Positions 1-4,559 of a stretch of DNA of 5,242 bases are shown here, piece after piece. Made by a program: the position numbers and the translations under genes. Numbering within the stretch: the stretch's first letter is position 1; each line of letters opens with the position of its first letter. Origin of the DNA: an uncultured bacterium (GTDB lineage: Bacteria > Verrucomicrobiota > Kiritimatiellia > RFP12 > UBA1067); the NCBI GenBank assembly GCA_902779075.1, contig CACZAK010000340.1, forward strand, positions 1 through 5,242, in the 5' to 3' direction. The notes below the pieces were generated by a model. That model was not told the origin of the DNA. It worked only from the letters and a program-made list of their open reading frames with translations, and did no database searches.

Positions 1-3
1 ATT

Positions 4-267
4 TTACGCGGCCCCCATCAGAAGTTCGCCGATGCGGGCGAGCAGTTTCTCGGGCGACGCCTGCGACATGATCTCCGTGCCGTTTATGCGCACGTACGGG
101 GCGCCGCCGAGGTTTTCCTTTTCGCAGAGCTCAAGGCACGTCTTGGCCTCGACCTCGACCCTGCCGCGCCATTCCGCGGGAAGTTGGTCCTCGAGGTCCA
201 TCATGTTCGCCGCTCCCAGCAGGTAGCATGCCGTTCCGCAGCATATTTCGACTTTGACTTTTTCCAT
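4..267 (-). CDS. [2Fe-2S] thioredoxin-like ferredoxin (NuoE/HydC-like small subunit)
   Basis: An 87-residue protein, the size of stand-alone thioredoxin-fold ferredoxins. Four cysteines fit the family cluster pattern: C9 and C14 (ICCGTAC, C-x4-C) and C44 and C48 (KTCLELC, C-x3-C); C10 is extra. The segment APYVRINGTEI after the second pair matches the strand that follows the cluster loop in NuoE-like domains. It should carry one [2Fe-2S] cluster in the cytoplasm and pass electrons to or from a partner. In anaerobes this short form is often encoded beside a SpoIIE-type phosphatase and a HsfB/sensory-type [FeFe] hydrogenase; the phosphatase is in this window, and a hydrogenase, if present, would lie past the left edge. 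The ATG is chosen because AGGAGG (272-277) lies 4 bases upstream and a promoter lies just beyond. The cluster family is clear; the physiological partner is inferred. Confidence 0.85.
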   Translation of the reverse strand: MEKVKVEICCGTACYLLGAANMMDLEDQLPAEWRGRVEVEAKTCLELCEKENLGGAPYVRINGTEIMSQASPEKLLARIGELLMGAA

Positions 268-290
268 GATGCCTCCTCTTTATGTCTGAC

Positions 291-328
291 TTGGTATATT
301 ATACCATAATCGTCTTCAGCAAGCGCAA
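291..328 (-). promoter_or_regulatory. Promoter of the ferredoxin gene (extended -10)
   Basis: On the minus strand there is a perfect TATAAT (298-303) preceded by TATGG, giving an extended -10 (TGnTATAAT). The best -35 is TTGCGC (323-328) with a long 19-base spacer; an extended -10 would reduce dependence on it. The predicted start near 291 gives a leader of about 24 bases. The -10 sits inside an imperfect-centre palindrome, GGTAT-n3-ATACC (293-305), which could be a repressor site or a by-product of the -10 sequence. The ferredoxin therefore has its own promoter rather than depending on the phosphatase gene 3.8 kb upstream. Confidence 0.65.
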
Positions 329-334
329 TGGGAA

Positions 335-375
335 ATTCATGATGAGCGCGGAGGTGAGAAGCGCCGGTCATGAAT
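335..375. repeat. Inverted repeat upstream of the ferredoxin promoter
   Basis: ATTCATGA (335-342) and TCATGAAT (368-375) are exact inverse complements, with a second inner pair GCGC (346-349) and GCGC (361-364). It lies in the 164 bases between the truncated PIN gene and the ferredoxin start, where I see no gene. It is not followed by a T-run, so it is not a normal terminator; it could be a regulator site or a scar at the edge of the accessory block. Confidence 0.4.
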
Positions 376-431
376 CTTGCAGCCGATTGCAGAACAAGCG
401 CGGGGGCAACACTTCAATGCCATTCCATCCG

Positions 432-545
432 TTACAGGCCAACAAGTTCAAATTCGCCATTGTGCCATGCACTCAACACATCGAACGGCACTCCACCGAA
501 AAACATGGCGGACATGACGACGTTCGTATCAAGCACGGCGCGCAT
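432..545 (-). pseudogene. Truncated PIN-domain toxin (N-terminal remnant)
   Basis: Starts at an ATG that overlaps the antitoxin stop codon (TGATG, 543-547), the usual coupled layout of an antitoxin-toxin pair. It encodes 37 residues: MRAVLDTNVVMSAM, then FGGVPFDVLSAWHNGEFELV, then a TAA stop. This is the start of a PIN ribonuclease of the 'putative toxin component, PIN family' type: LDTNV holds the first metal-binding aspartate (D6) and GEFELV is the conserved second strand. Full-length members are roughly 130-140 residues. The later catalytic acidic residues are absent, and the 164 bases left before the ferredoxin start cannot hold them; I found no PIN-like sequence there in other frames. 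The lost part is therefore a real 3' deletion at the edge of the block, not a simple point frameshift. It is almost certainly inactive as an RNase. Confidence 0.8.
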
Positions 546-835
546 CAGACACGCCCTTTCGACCTTGCCGCCCGCCGCTCAGCATGGACTTCACGTATGG
601 CGGCGGTTATGTCGCTTGGGCGCATGCCTGCCGCTTTCGCCGCTGCGCGGGACTCCCTTGCAAGCTCGTTGAACAAGTCTCGCGACGGCGCGACAATCGC
701 CTGCAGCATCACGGCATTGCCCTTGGCGACAACCGTGAAAGTCGTTCCCTCTCCGAATCCGCATCCAATGCGAATCGACTCGGGAATCACGACCTGTCCG
801 CGCGAGGACATTCTTGTAGTAGGCACAGCAACCAT
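545..835 (-). CDS. AbrB/MazE/SpoVT-type antitoxin
   Basis: A 96-residue protein. Residues about 5-45 (TTRMSSRGQVVIPESIRI, then GCGFGEGTTFTVV) form a SpoVT/AbrB swapped-hairpin DNA-binding domain: S-x-RGQVVIP is its signature and GxxxGTxF its second half. The C-terminal half, about residues 50-96, is helical and basic (ELARESRAAAKAAG, ERRAARSKGRV) and would bind and neutralise the PIN toxin encoded immediately downstream. The start at 835 is preferred to the in-frame ATG at 901 because AAAGGAA (842-848) lies 6 bases upstream and the promoter -10 (873-878) lies between the two. In this family the antitoxin represses its own promoter, and a palindrome is present there. The partner toxin is truncated, so this antitoxin may survive as an orphan regulator. 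Confidence 0.88.
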   Translation of the reverse strand: MVAVPTTRMSSRGQVVIPESIRIGCGFGEGTTFTVVAKGNAVMLQAIVAPSRDLFNELARESRAAAKAAGMRPSDITAAIREVHAERRAARSKGRV

Positions 836-865
836 GCAAAGTTCCTTTATTCTTATTGGTAAGAA

Positions 866-901
866 CGCGGGAATTATAGCATACTGCGTTTCAAAACGCA
901 A
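866..901 (-). promoter_or_regulatory. Promoter and likely operator of the AbrB-type antitoxin gene
   Basis: On the minus strand: -35 TTGCGT (896-901), a 17-base spacer, then -10 TATAAT (873-878) with the extended form TATGC in front. The predicted start is near 866, giving a leader of about 31 bases that contains the ribosome binding site. A perfect palindrome, TGCGTTT-n2-AAACGCA (885-900), covers most of the -35 and part of the spacer. AbrB/MazE antitoxins bind such palindromes as dimers, so this is a good candidate autoregulatory operator. Confidence 0.75.
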
Positions 902-966
902 TGGGGGAACTGGAAATCAGCACGGGGCGAGATGAAAGTAAAGGGTGCGACCATTCTATCGGCAGA

Positions 967-999
967 AAACCGCCGCGCCCACAACGGACGCGGCGGTTT
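967..999 (-). terminator. Rho-independent terminator after the InlB-repeat gene
   Basis: An 11-base perfect stem, AAACCGCCGCG with CGCGGCGGTTT, and an 11-base loop, beginning about 41 bases past the stop codon of the InlB-repeat gene. On the minus strand the stem runs into TTTTC, a short T-tract. It separates the secreted-protein unit from the AbrB-PIN unit, which has its own promoter. The rest of the 902-1039 gap shows no gene. Confidence 0.75.
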
Positions 1000-1039
1000 C
1001 AGGTTTGGCGCGTGTTCCGCAACTGCGGACAATTCGCCG

Positions 1040-2380
1040 CTACTTCACCCTCATGCGCAGGAAGAACGCGGGCGGCGCACCGTCGGGCGTAACCGCAGCC
1101 TTGACCTTTCCGTCGGCGGTGCGTTCGAGCGTCACGGACAGCCCTTCTGACGAGAACGCCGATTCGATCAGCTCCGCCGCGCCCTCCACGCCCAATGCCT
1201 CCGCAATCCGCGCACCTTCGCCAATCTCCGCATCCGCGATATCGACAACGAGGTCGAACGCTCCGGCAGTTACACTCGACGGCTCGATGGATTCAATCAT
1301 GACATCCTCACTCGCCAACGCCGTTGCCTTAGCCATAAGTGCCGGCGCGTCAAGCGCATAAGACAGCCAAGCGTTTGGCGACGCCTTTGCCGCCTTGTGA
1401 GAAAGTTCTTTGCTGTTTATCCATTGGCGATATTCAGTATACAATGATGGCGTTGTGATTTTGCTGGTTATTTTGCTATCGGCAGAACCTGCCAAAGCTT
1501 CGCTCACCATATCATCAGTAACCACACCCGTCAATTCAGGAATTGGATCAATCCAATGTGCATAATAAGTGACTTCGCCCGTCACCTTCGTTGACGAAGA
1601 AATCTCCAGTCCACCGTTTGCCGCAGTCCACCATCCGCCAAAGTCGAAATCGTATCGCGTCGCTTCCGGAAGCGACCCAAGCGTTGTATCATACAACAAA
1701 CTCGTGCTCGTGCCACCTTCACCGCCATTGGCGTCGAAAGTGATCGTGTATTTGTTTGCCGTCCAATGGGCGTACAAGATTATATCAGATGAAACTGCAT
1801 AGGCGTTGCTGATTTTTATGCCACCGTCTCTTTTTGTGTACCAACCGTCAAAAGTAAAACCTTTTCTATTTGCAGATGGCAATGCATTTATTGAGCTTCC
1901 GTGTTTCACGTGACTCCATGCGCTTTCACACATGCCGCCATTGGCATTCCATTCGACGAGCGCAGCATATTTTACCGTGTAATCCTTCCATGTAATAGAA
2001 GTGAGCTCACCCCATTCCTGATAATATAAATATGGATTCGCAGTGGTGTACCACTCTATCGTATGATCCTTATCACCTGAAAAATCTACTGAAATGCTTC
2101 TTGCAGAATTATAGGTTATATCGATTGCGCTTTGCGAATCTTTCTTATAATAAAATGCGTATCCTCCTTTGACAGAAAATGTCAATCGACCCGCCCCCCT
2201 CACCGTCAAGCGCGCCGATGCACCTGAATCAAGGTGAATCGTTTTACAATCTGATGAAACACTTGTACTACCACTTCGACTCCACAGATAGTACACATCA
2301 TCTGCTTTTGCGTCTATAGCTATGAAAGCACATGCCGCAATCGTTACTAAACATGTTGCCCAAACATAATTCTTCCTCAT
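1040..2380 (-). CDS. Secreted protein with InlB B-type (Listeria-Bacteroides) repeats
   Basis: 446 residues from the ATG at 2380, chosen because AAGGGAG (2388-2394) lies 7 bases upstream and the N-terminus is then a good signal peptide (MRKNYVW, hydrophobic stretch, cut near AKA at residue 26). A longer in-frame start at 2464 would put 28 polar residues in front. Residues about 45-131 look like a divergent beta-sandwich (RGAGRLTFSVKGG, HTIEWYTT, LTSITW), similar in layout to jelly-roll modules of secreted Verrucomicrobiota/Planctomycetes proteins. Two Flg_new/InlB B repeats follow, about 139-206 (VEWNANGG...FDGWYT...LYAHW) and 211-276 (ITFDANGG...FGGWWT...YYAHW). The remaining 170 residues are helical and alanine-rich, ending FFLRMRVK. 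Likely exported and involved in surface contact or host/fibre binding; substrate unknown. Its 3' third is more GC-rich than the rest. It begins 13 bases after the preceding gene, so the two may be co-transcribed. Confidence 0.85.
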   Translation of the reverse strand: MRKNYVWATCLVTIAACAFIAIDAKADDVYYLWSRSGSTSVSSDCKTIHLDSGASARLTVRGAGRLTFSVKGGYAFYYKKDSQSAIDITYNSARSISVDFSGDKDHTIEWYTTANPYLYYQEWGELTSITWKDYTVKYAALVEWNANGGMCESAWSHVKHGSSINALPSANRKGFTFDGWYTKRDGGIKISNAYAVSSDIILYAHWTANKYTITFDANGGEGGTSTSLLYDTTLGSLPEATRYDFDFGGWWTAANGGLEISSSTKVTGEVTYYAHWIDPIPELTGVVTDDMVSEALAGSADSKITSKITTPSLYTEYRQWINSKELSHKAAKASPNAWLSYALDAPALMAKATALASEDVMIESIEPSSVTAGAFDLVVDIADAEIGEGARIAEALGVEGAAELIESAFSSEGLSVTLERTADGKVKAAVTPDGAPPAFFLRMRVK

Positions 2381-2393
2381 TTCAATTCTCCCT

Positions 2394-2702
2394 TCATATG
2401 CCTTTGATTGGCGGTTGTTTGTTTGCGAAATCAATTGCGTGTTGCCGTAAGGCTGCATCAGCAAACATATACAAAATCGCCTTAGACAAGTCTGCGGTCA
2501 GATCGTCCGCATTAAGGACGGTCCATTCAACTCCTTGTCGGTTCTCTTTGTAAAAACCACTACCGCTTTCCCATTTTGTCTGTGGGTCGTGTGAGATTGC
2601 AATATTGCATTTTGGTGTAGATGCATCTACTGGAGGAGTGAAGGACATAGAATGTACAATTCCGCATCTGAAGACATAATACAGTTCATCTGCAATTATC
2701 TT
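2394..2702 (-). pseudogene. C-terminal half of a TAG-interrupted hypothetical protein with RxxxxH motif
   Basis: This frame continues directly from the preceding half after one TAG codon (2703-2705), with no change of frame: KIIADELYYVFRCGIVHS, then MSFTPPVDAS and on to PPIKGI at a TGA (2394-2396). A start at the ATG at 2648 is possible, but it would cut off the conserved-looking LYYVFRCGIVHS segment, and there is no ribosome binding site in front of it. RCGIVH fits the R-x4-H spacing of HEPN ribonucleases, where it forms the active site at the start of a helix. The C-terminus, DDLTADLSKAILYMFADAAL, is a helix of the sort that closes small helical bundles. Whole reconstructed protein: about 210 residues including the stop position. 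The HEPN assignment rests on the motif alone. Confidence 0.55.
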
Positions 2703-3026
2703 CTAATCACTCTTAGAAGCCCCCATGACTTCTTCGACAAAATCTTTATACATTTTAGAGTCATTATCATGAGCACGGTTGTTACCATACGCCAACCTCG
2801 ACAAGTATCCGATAAATGCGGCGATGCACACAAAAGAAACGGGCGTTTGAAACCTTTTGTCCCCACATATCTGCCGGATAACATCTAACTGGTTCTCACA
2901 GTATTCTTGTATCTCCGGTTTGCCGGTCAACTGACTATTTGACTGTGATGCCGTTGTAGTACAACTGCCGGGTGCTTCACACGATGCAGATGCAGATATA
3001 CTTGGGCTGCTTGTATCGTTGCTCAT
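2703..3026 (-). CDS. N-terminal half of a TAG-interrupted hypothetical protein
   Basis: 107 residues from the ATG at 3026 (MSNDTSSPSIS) to a TAG. Residues 1-35 are Ser/Thr/Ala-rich and probably disordered. Residues about 40-107 are helical, with a hydrophobic segment FVCIAAFIGYLSRLAYG and the ending KMYKDFVEEVMGASKSD, which reads straight into the frame past the stop. TAG is also the normal stop of the InlB-repeat gene in this window, so recoding of TAG is unlikely; a nonsense mutation or a base error is the simplest explanation. The start is uncertain: the frame stays open back to an ATG at 3293, but those 89 codons overlap inverted repeats and do not look like a protein domain. GGGAG lies 13 bases before 3026, a weak site. 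No known function recognised for this half. Confidence 0.5.
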   Translation of the reverse strand: MSNDTSSPSISASASCEAPGSCTTTASQSNSQLTGKPEIQEYCENQLDVIRQICGDKRFQTPVSFVCIAAFIGYLSRLAYGNNRAHDNDSKMYKDFVEEVMGASKSD

Positions 3027-3064
3027 TTTCGAACTTTTTCTCCCGCGCCTATTCGTGAACACAT

Positions 3065-3090
3065 CCACTTGCGGCGCGGTTGCCAAGTGG
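3065..3090. repeat. 7-bp inverted repeat
   Basis: CCACTTG (3065-3071) and CAAGTGG (3084-3090) are exact inverse complements around a 12-base GC-rich loop. This is the arm closest to the start of the hypothetical gene, about 40 bases upstream of it on the minus strand. Confidence 0.5.
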
Positions 3091-3135
3091 CGTGCCTGTA
3101 ATTCCACTACTCGGCAATCGAACGAAAAAAGAAAT

Positions 3136-3215
3136 CCTCCCTTCGTATCTCTCTGGAGGCCGTGAGATTGCCTTTTAGGGAATACGAAGAGAGGAAGTGC
3201 GCTTGCACTTTCTCT
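3136..3215. repeat. Two overlapping, mutually exclusive hairpins
   Basis: Hairpin A pairs CCTCCCTTCGTAT (3136-3148) with ATACGAAGAGAGG (3182-3194): 12 of 13 positions match. Hairpin B pairs AGAGGAAGTGC (3190-3200) with GCACTTTCTCT (3205-3215): 10 Watson-Crick pairs and one G-T position, around a 4-base loop GCTT. Positions 3190-3194 are used by both, so the two cannot form together. A third pair, GGCAATC (3113-3119) with GATTGCC (3166-3172), overlaps A. This alternate-fold layout recalls attenuators, but no ligand class is recognised. Confidence 0.55.
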
Positions 3216-3294
3216 GCCAAGTATCGCCCTATGAAAATTTCTCACGTTCCCAGAGACGACTGCTTTGCAGCGCAAATTGTCTTGTCGCGCCATA

Positions 3295-3339
3295 GCCCGT
3301 AAGGGCGTAAGCGGATTCTGCGGCGGGTCGTTGCCCGCC
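3295..3339. repeat. Two small GC-rich hairpins downstream of the HEPN gene
   Basis: GGCGGG (3322-3327) pairs with CCCGCC (3334-3339) around a 6-base loop, and GCCC (3295-3298) pairs with GGGC (3303-3306) around a 4-base loop. They lie about 65-110 bases past the HEPN stop on the minus strand. There is no T-tract, so they may protect the mRNA 3' end or belong to the structured spacer rather than terminate. Confidence 0.45.
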
Positions 3340-3402
3340 TATGTACCGGTTAGTGACTGATTGTCGTTCCTTTCATTTTCGGTTTCATAGGTTGAAATTG
3401 GT

Positions 3403-3549
3403 TTAATCAACGTTGTTGTTCTCATCAGCAGATTGATCGAACTTGAAATCCGACGGCATGTTCAGACTGTCGATAATCTGCGGGATTCTTTCTTCTAACA
3501 CTTCCAGGTCGTTCTGCACCGTTGCCCATACAAGCCTGTAGTTTACCTC
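3403..3549 (-). pseudogene. C-terminal fragment of the HEPN toxin (HepT-like), out of frame
   Basis: After the lesion, the HEPN sequence resumes in a different frame at about 3549: EVNYRLVWATVQNDLEVLEE, followed by an acidic, Asn-rich tail ending NNNVD at a TAA (3403-3405). NYRLVWATVQNDLxxL is the typical last helix of HEPN proteins of the HepT family. This fragment has no start or ribosome binding site of its own that I would trust. Confidence 0.75.
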
Positions 3550-3788
3550 GTTCGCATCCCTATAATCGCAGCCCACGGAATTTCGGGATTGGCGGTGCAT
3601 ATCTCTTCGGAAATATGATTGGCCGCTTCTCCGATTATCTCCAGACACCTGACTACATTACCTTGCTTGTCTTCATCTGCCATGAACATCTCGTACGACA
3701 GCTCGCCCACCGACCGATGTATACGTTGAACAGACTGCAATATATGATGCAGACGCTGGGCGTTCTTCACAGATTCCATATCCGTCAT
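3543..3788 (-). pseudogene. hepT: HEPN toxin (HepT-like) missing its RNase motif
   Basis: 81 residues from an ATG overlapping the MNT stop codon (ATGA), the standard coupled layout. Helices typical of HepT are visible: an N-terminal helix (about 5-30), VVRCLEIIGEAANHISEE (about 45-62), then PEIPWAAIIGMR (68-79). In the family, IGMR is followed by N-x-LVHxYF-like sequence, giving the Rx4-6H RNase motif plus a tyrosine that the MNT partner AMPylates, then NYRLVW. Here the sequence goes from IGMR and part of the next codon straight to GAGGTAAACTAC (EVNY) in another frame, producing a TAA two codons later. The catalytic His and the modified Tyr are therefore absent. About 22 bases seem lost (inference from family spacing). 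As read, it cannot be a working ribonuclease. Confidence 0.8.
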
Positions 3789-4081
3789 AACGCCACCAGG
3801 TCCTTTCTCACGGCATAAGCGAAATAGGGTTCCCTCGACAATGCATCACTATCCACAACATCTACGCCCTGTCCTAAAATGGAAGACAATCCTGACTGAA
3901 TCGCTCCTTGATCGAACAAAGATGCCCCACTACTAAACTTCACGAGAAAATCAATGTCGCTGTCGGGGCGCTCCTCCTTTCGGGCGCAAGAGCCGAAGAC
4001 CCAAAGCTTCTCTGCCTTGTGCCTCCTCGCGATAGCGTATATCTCGTCACGCTTCGCGCGTATCTCGTCCAGCATGCACAT
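3785..4081 (-). CDS. mntA: MNT-domain nucleotidyltransferase antitoxin (MntA-like)
   Basis: 98 residues, full length for a minimal nucleotidyltransferase. Core motif GSCARKEERPDSDIDFLV: G30-S31, then D42 and D44 as the metal-binding DxD pair, with D74 (QGVDVVD) as the third carboxylate. MntA antitoxins transfer AMP units from ATP to a tyrosine near the Rx4H motif of the HEPN partner and so switch it off. All catalytic residues are present, in contrast to the broken partner. It overlaps the HEPN gene by 4 bases. Two starts are possible, 4081 or an in-frame ATG at 4075; neither has a Shine-Dalgarno sequence. With the promoter just upstream, the leader would be only about 9-15 bases. Confidence 0.9.
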   Translation of the reverse strand: MCMLDEIRAKRDEIYAIARRHKAEKLWVFGSCARKEERPDSDIDFLVKFSSGASLFDQGAIQSGLSSILGQGVDVVDSDALSREPYFAYAVRKDLVAL

Positions 4082-4089
4082 CTGAAAAT

Positions 4090-4125
4090 CGCAAATATTA
4101 TACCATATTTCGAAATCAGTAGTAA
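4090..4125 (-). promoter_or_regulatory. Promoter of the MNT-HEPN pair, overlapping the phosphatase gene end
   Basis: On the minus strand, TATAAT (4097-4102) with the extended form TATGG in front, a 17-base spacer and a weak -35 TTACTA (4120-4125). The -35 lies in the last tyrosine codons of the phosphatase gene. The predicted start near 4090 leaves a very short leader before the MNT gene. Confidence 0.6.
4095..4107. repeat. 13-bp direct repeat, copy 1 (copy 2 at 296-308)
   Basis: ATATTATACCATA is identical at 4095-4107 and 296-308. The first copy begins 9 bases past the phosphatase stop codon; the second is in the ferredoxin promoter. The two copies enclose the whole accessory block. Similarity continues loosely upstream (CTGA-n-CGA-n-TATGG in both). 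Because 9 of the 13 bases are also an extended -10 promoter motif, shared function may explain the match. Confidence 0.55.
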
Positions 4126-4559
4126 TCTATCGTCACCTTCTTGCGGTAGTTCTTCTCGAGCGCCGAGGCGATGCGCTTGACGACGCTTCGCCTGAGCTCC
4201 AGGTCCTGCGGGATGTTCGGATCCTGGTGCGACTCGTTCACCTTCGTGCCGATGACGAACTCGATTCTGTCGTGGCGCATCATGCGCTCGAGGATCGCGC
4301 GCGCGGCCGCGGGCTCGCGCTCCGGCGGACGCATCTGCTCAAGCGCCGAGAGGACGCGCCCGAGCGTGAGAATGCCCTCGGTCGCGATGCCGACGCCTTC
4401 CATCGTCCCGACAGGGGGAAGCCCGCCAGAGGACTTCATGTCCGAAAGCTTCACCTTCACCTTCACGCCGAGCTCGCGCTCCATGATGTTCGCGGTCGTT
4501 CCGCCGCAGATCACGACGTGGTCGAAGCCGAGCGTCGCCTTCCGGGCGTAGTCCGCGTC
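4116..4559 (-). pseudogene. C-terminal domain of the SpoIIE-type phosphatase, out of frame
   Basis: After the frameshift the protein resumes at about 4559 (DADYARKATLGFDHVV) and runs to a TGA (4116-4118). It includes ICGGTTANIMERELG, SSGGLPPVGTMEGVGIATEG with LTLGRVL, and a C-terminal helix ending RKKVTIDYY. The CGGTT and LPPVG-x-MEGV-x-x-x-TEG motifs are those seen in the C-terminal domain of phosphatases of this type near hydrogenase genes; its biochemical role is not established to my knowledge. It could in theory be translated from a GTG at 4514, but no ribosome binding site stands out, so it is probably part of one interrupted gene. Confidence 0.7.

Larger units (their letters stand above)
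3027..3402. other. Gene-poor, hairpin-rich spacer
   Basis: About 375 bases between the HEPN remnant and the hypothetical gene with no convincing gene. On the minus strand one frame is open for 89 codons (3293-3027), in frame with the hypothetical gene, but it has no recognisable domain and no ribosome binding site. What the stretch does hold is an unusual number of inverted repeats: 3065-3090, 3113-3172, 3136-3194, 3190-3215, 3295-3306 and 3322-3339. This density suggests a structured transcript, or a remnant of a repeated or mobile element. No T-run follows any stem, so none is a typical terminator. Confidence 0.5.

Noticed and set aside
282..935. Plus-strand open frame of 217 codons
   Set aside because: It runs opposite to the PIN remnant and AbrB-type antitoxin genes, which have clear motifs; the translation is of low-quality composition with no domain.
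945..1361. Plus-strand open frame of 138 codons
   Set aside because: Antisense to the terminator and 3' end of the InlB-repeat gene; Ala/Ser-rich mirror of its coding bias.
2703..2705. TAG as a recoded sense codon
   Set aside because: TAG is the ordinary stop of the InlB-repeat gene in the same window, and no recoding signal is visible; a nonsense change or base error is simpler.
3065..3339. Integron attC site or CRISPR repeats
   Set aside because: I could not find paired GTTRRRY/RYYYAAC core sites, and the repeats are inverted and unequal, not evenly spaced direct repeats.
3322..3339. Intrinsic terminator of the MNT-HEPN pair
   Set aside because: The stem is good, but no T-tract follows it on either strand.
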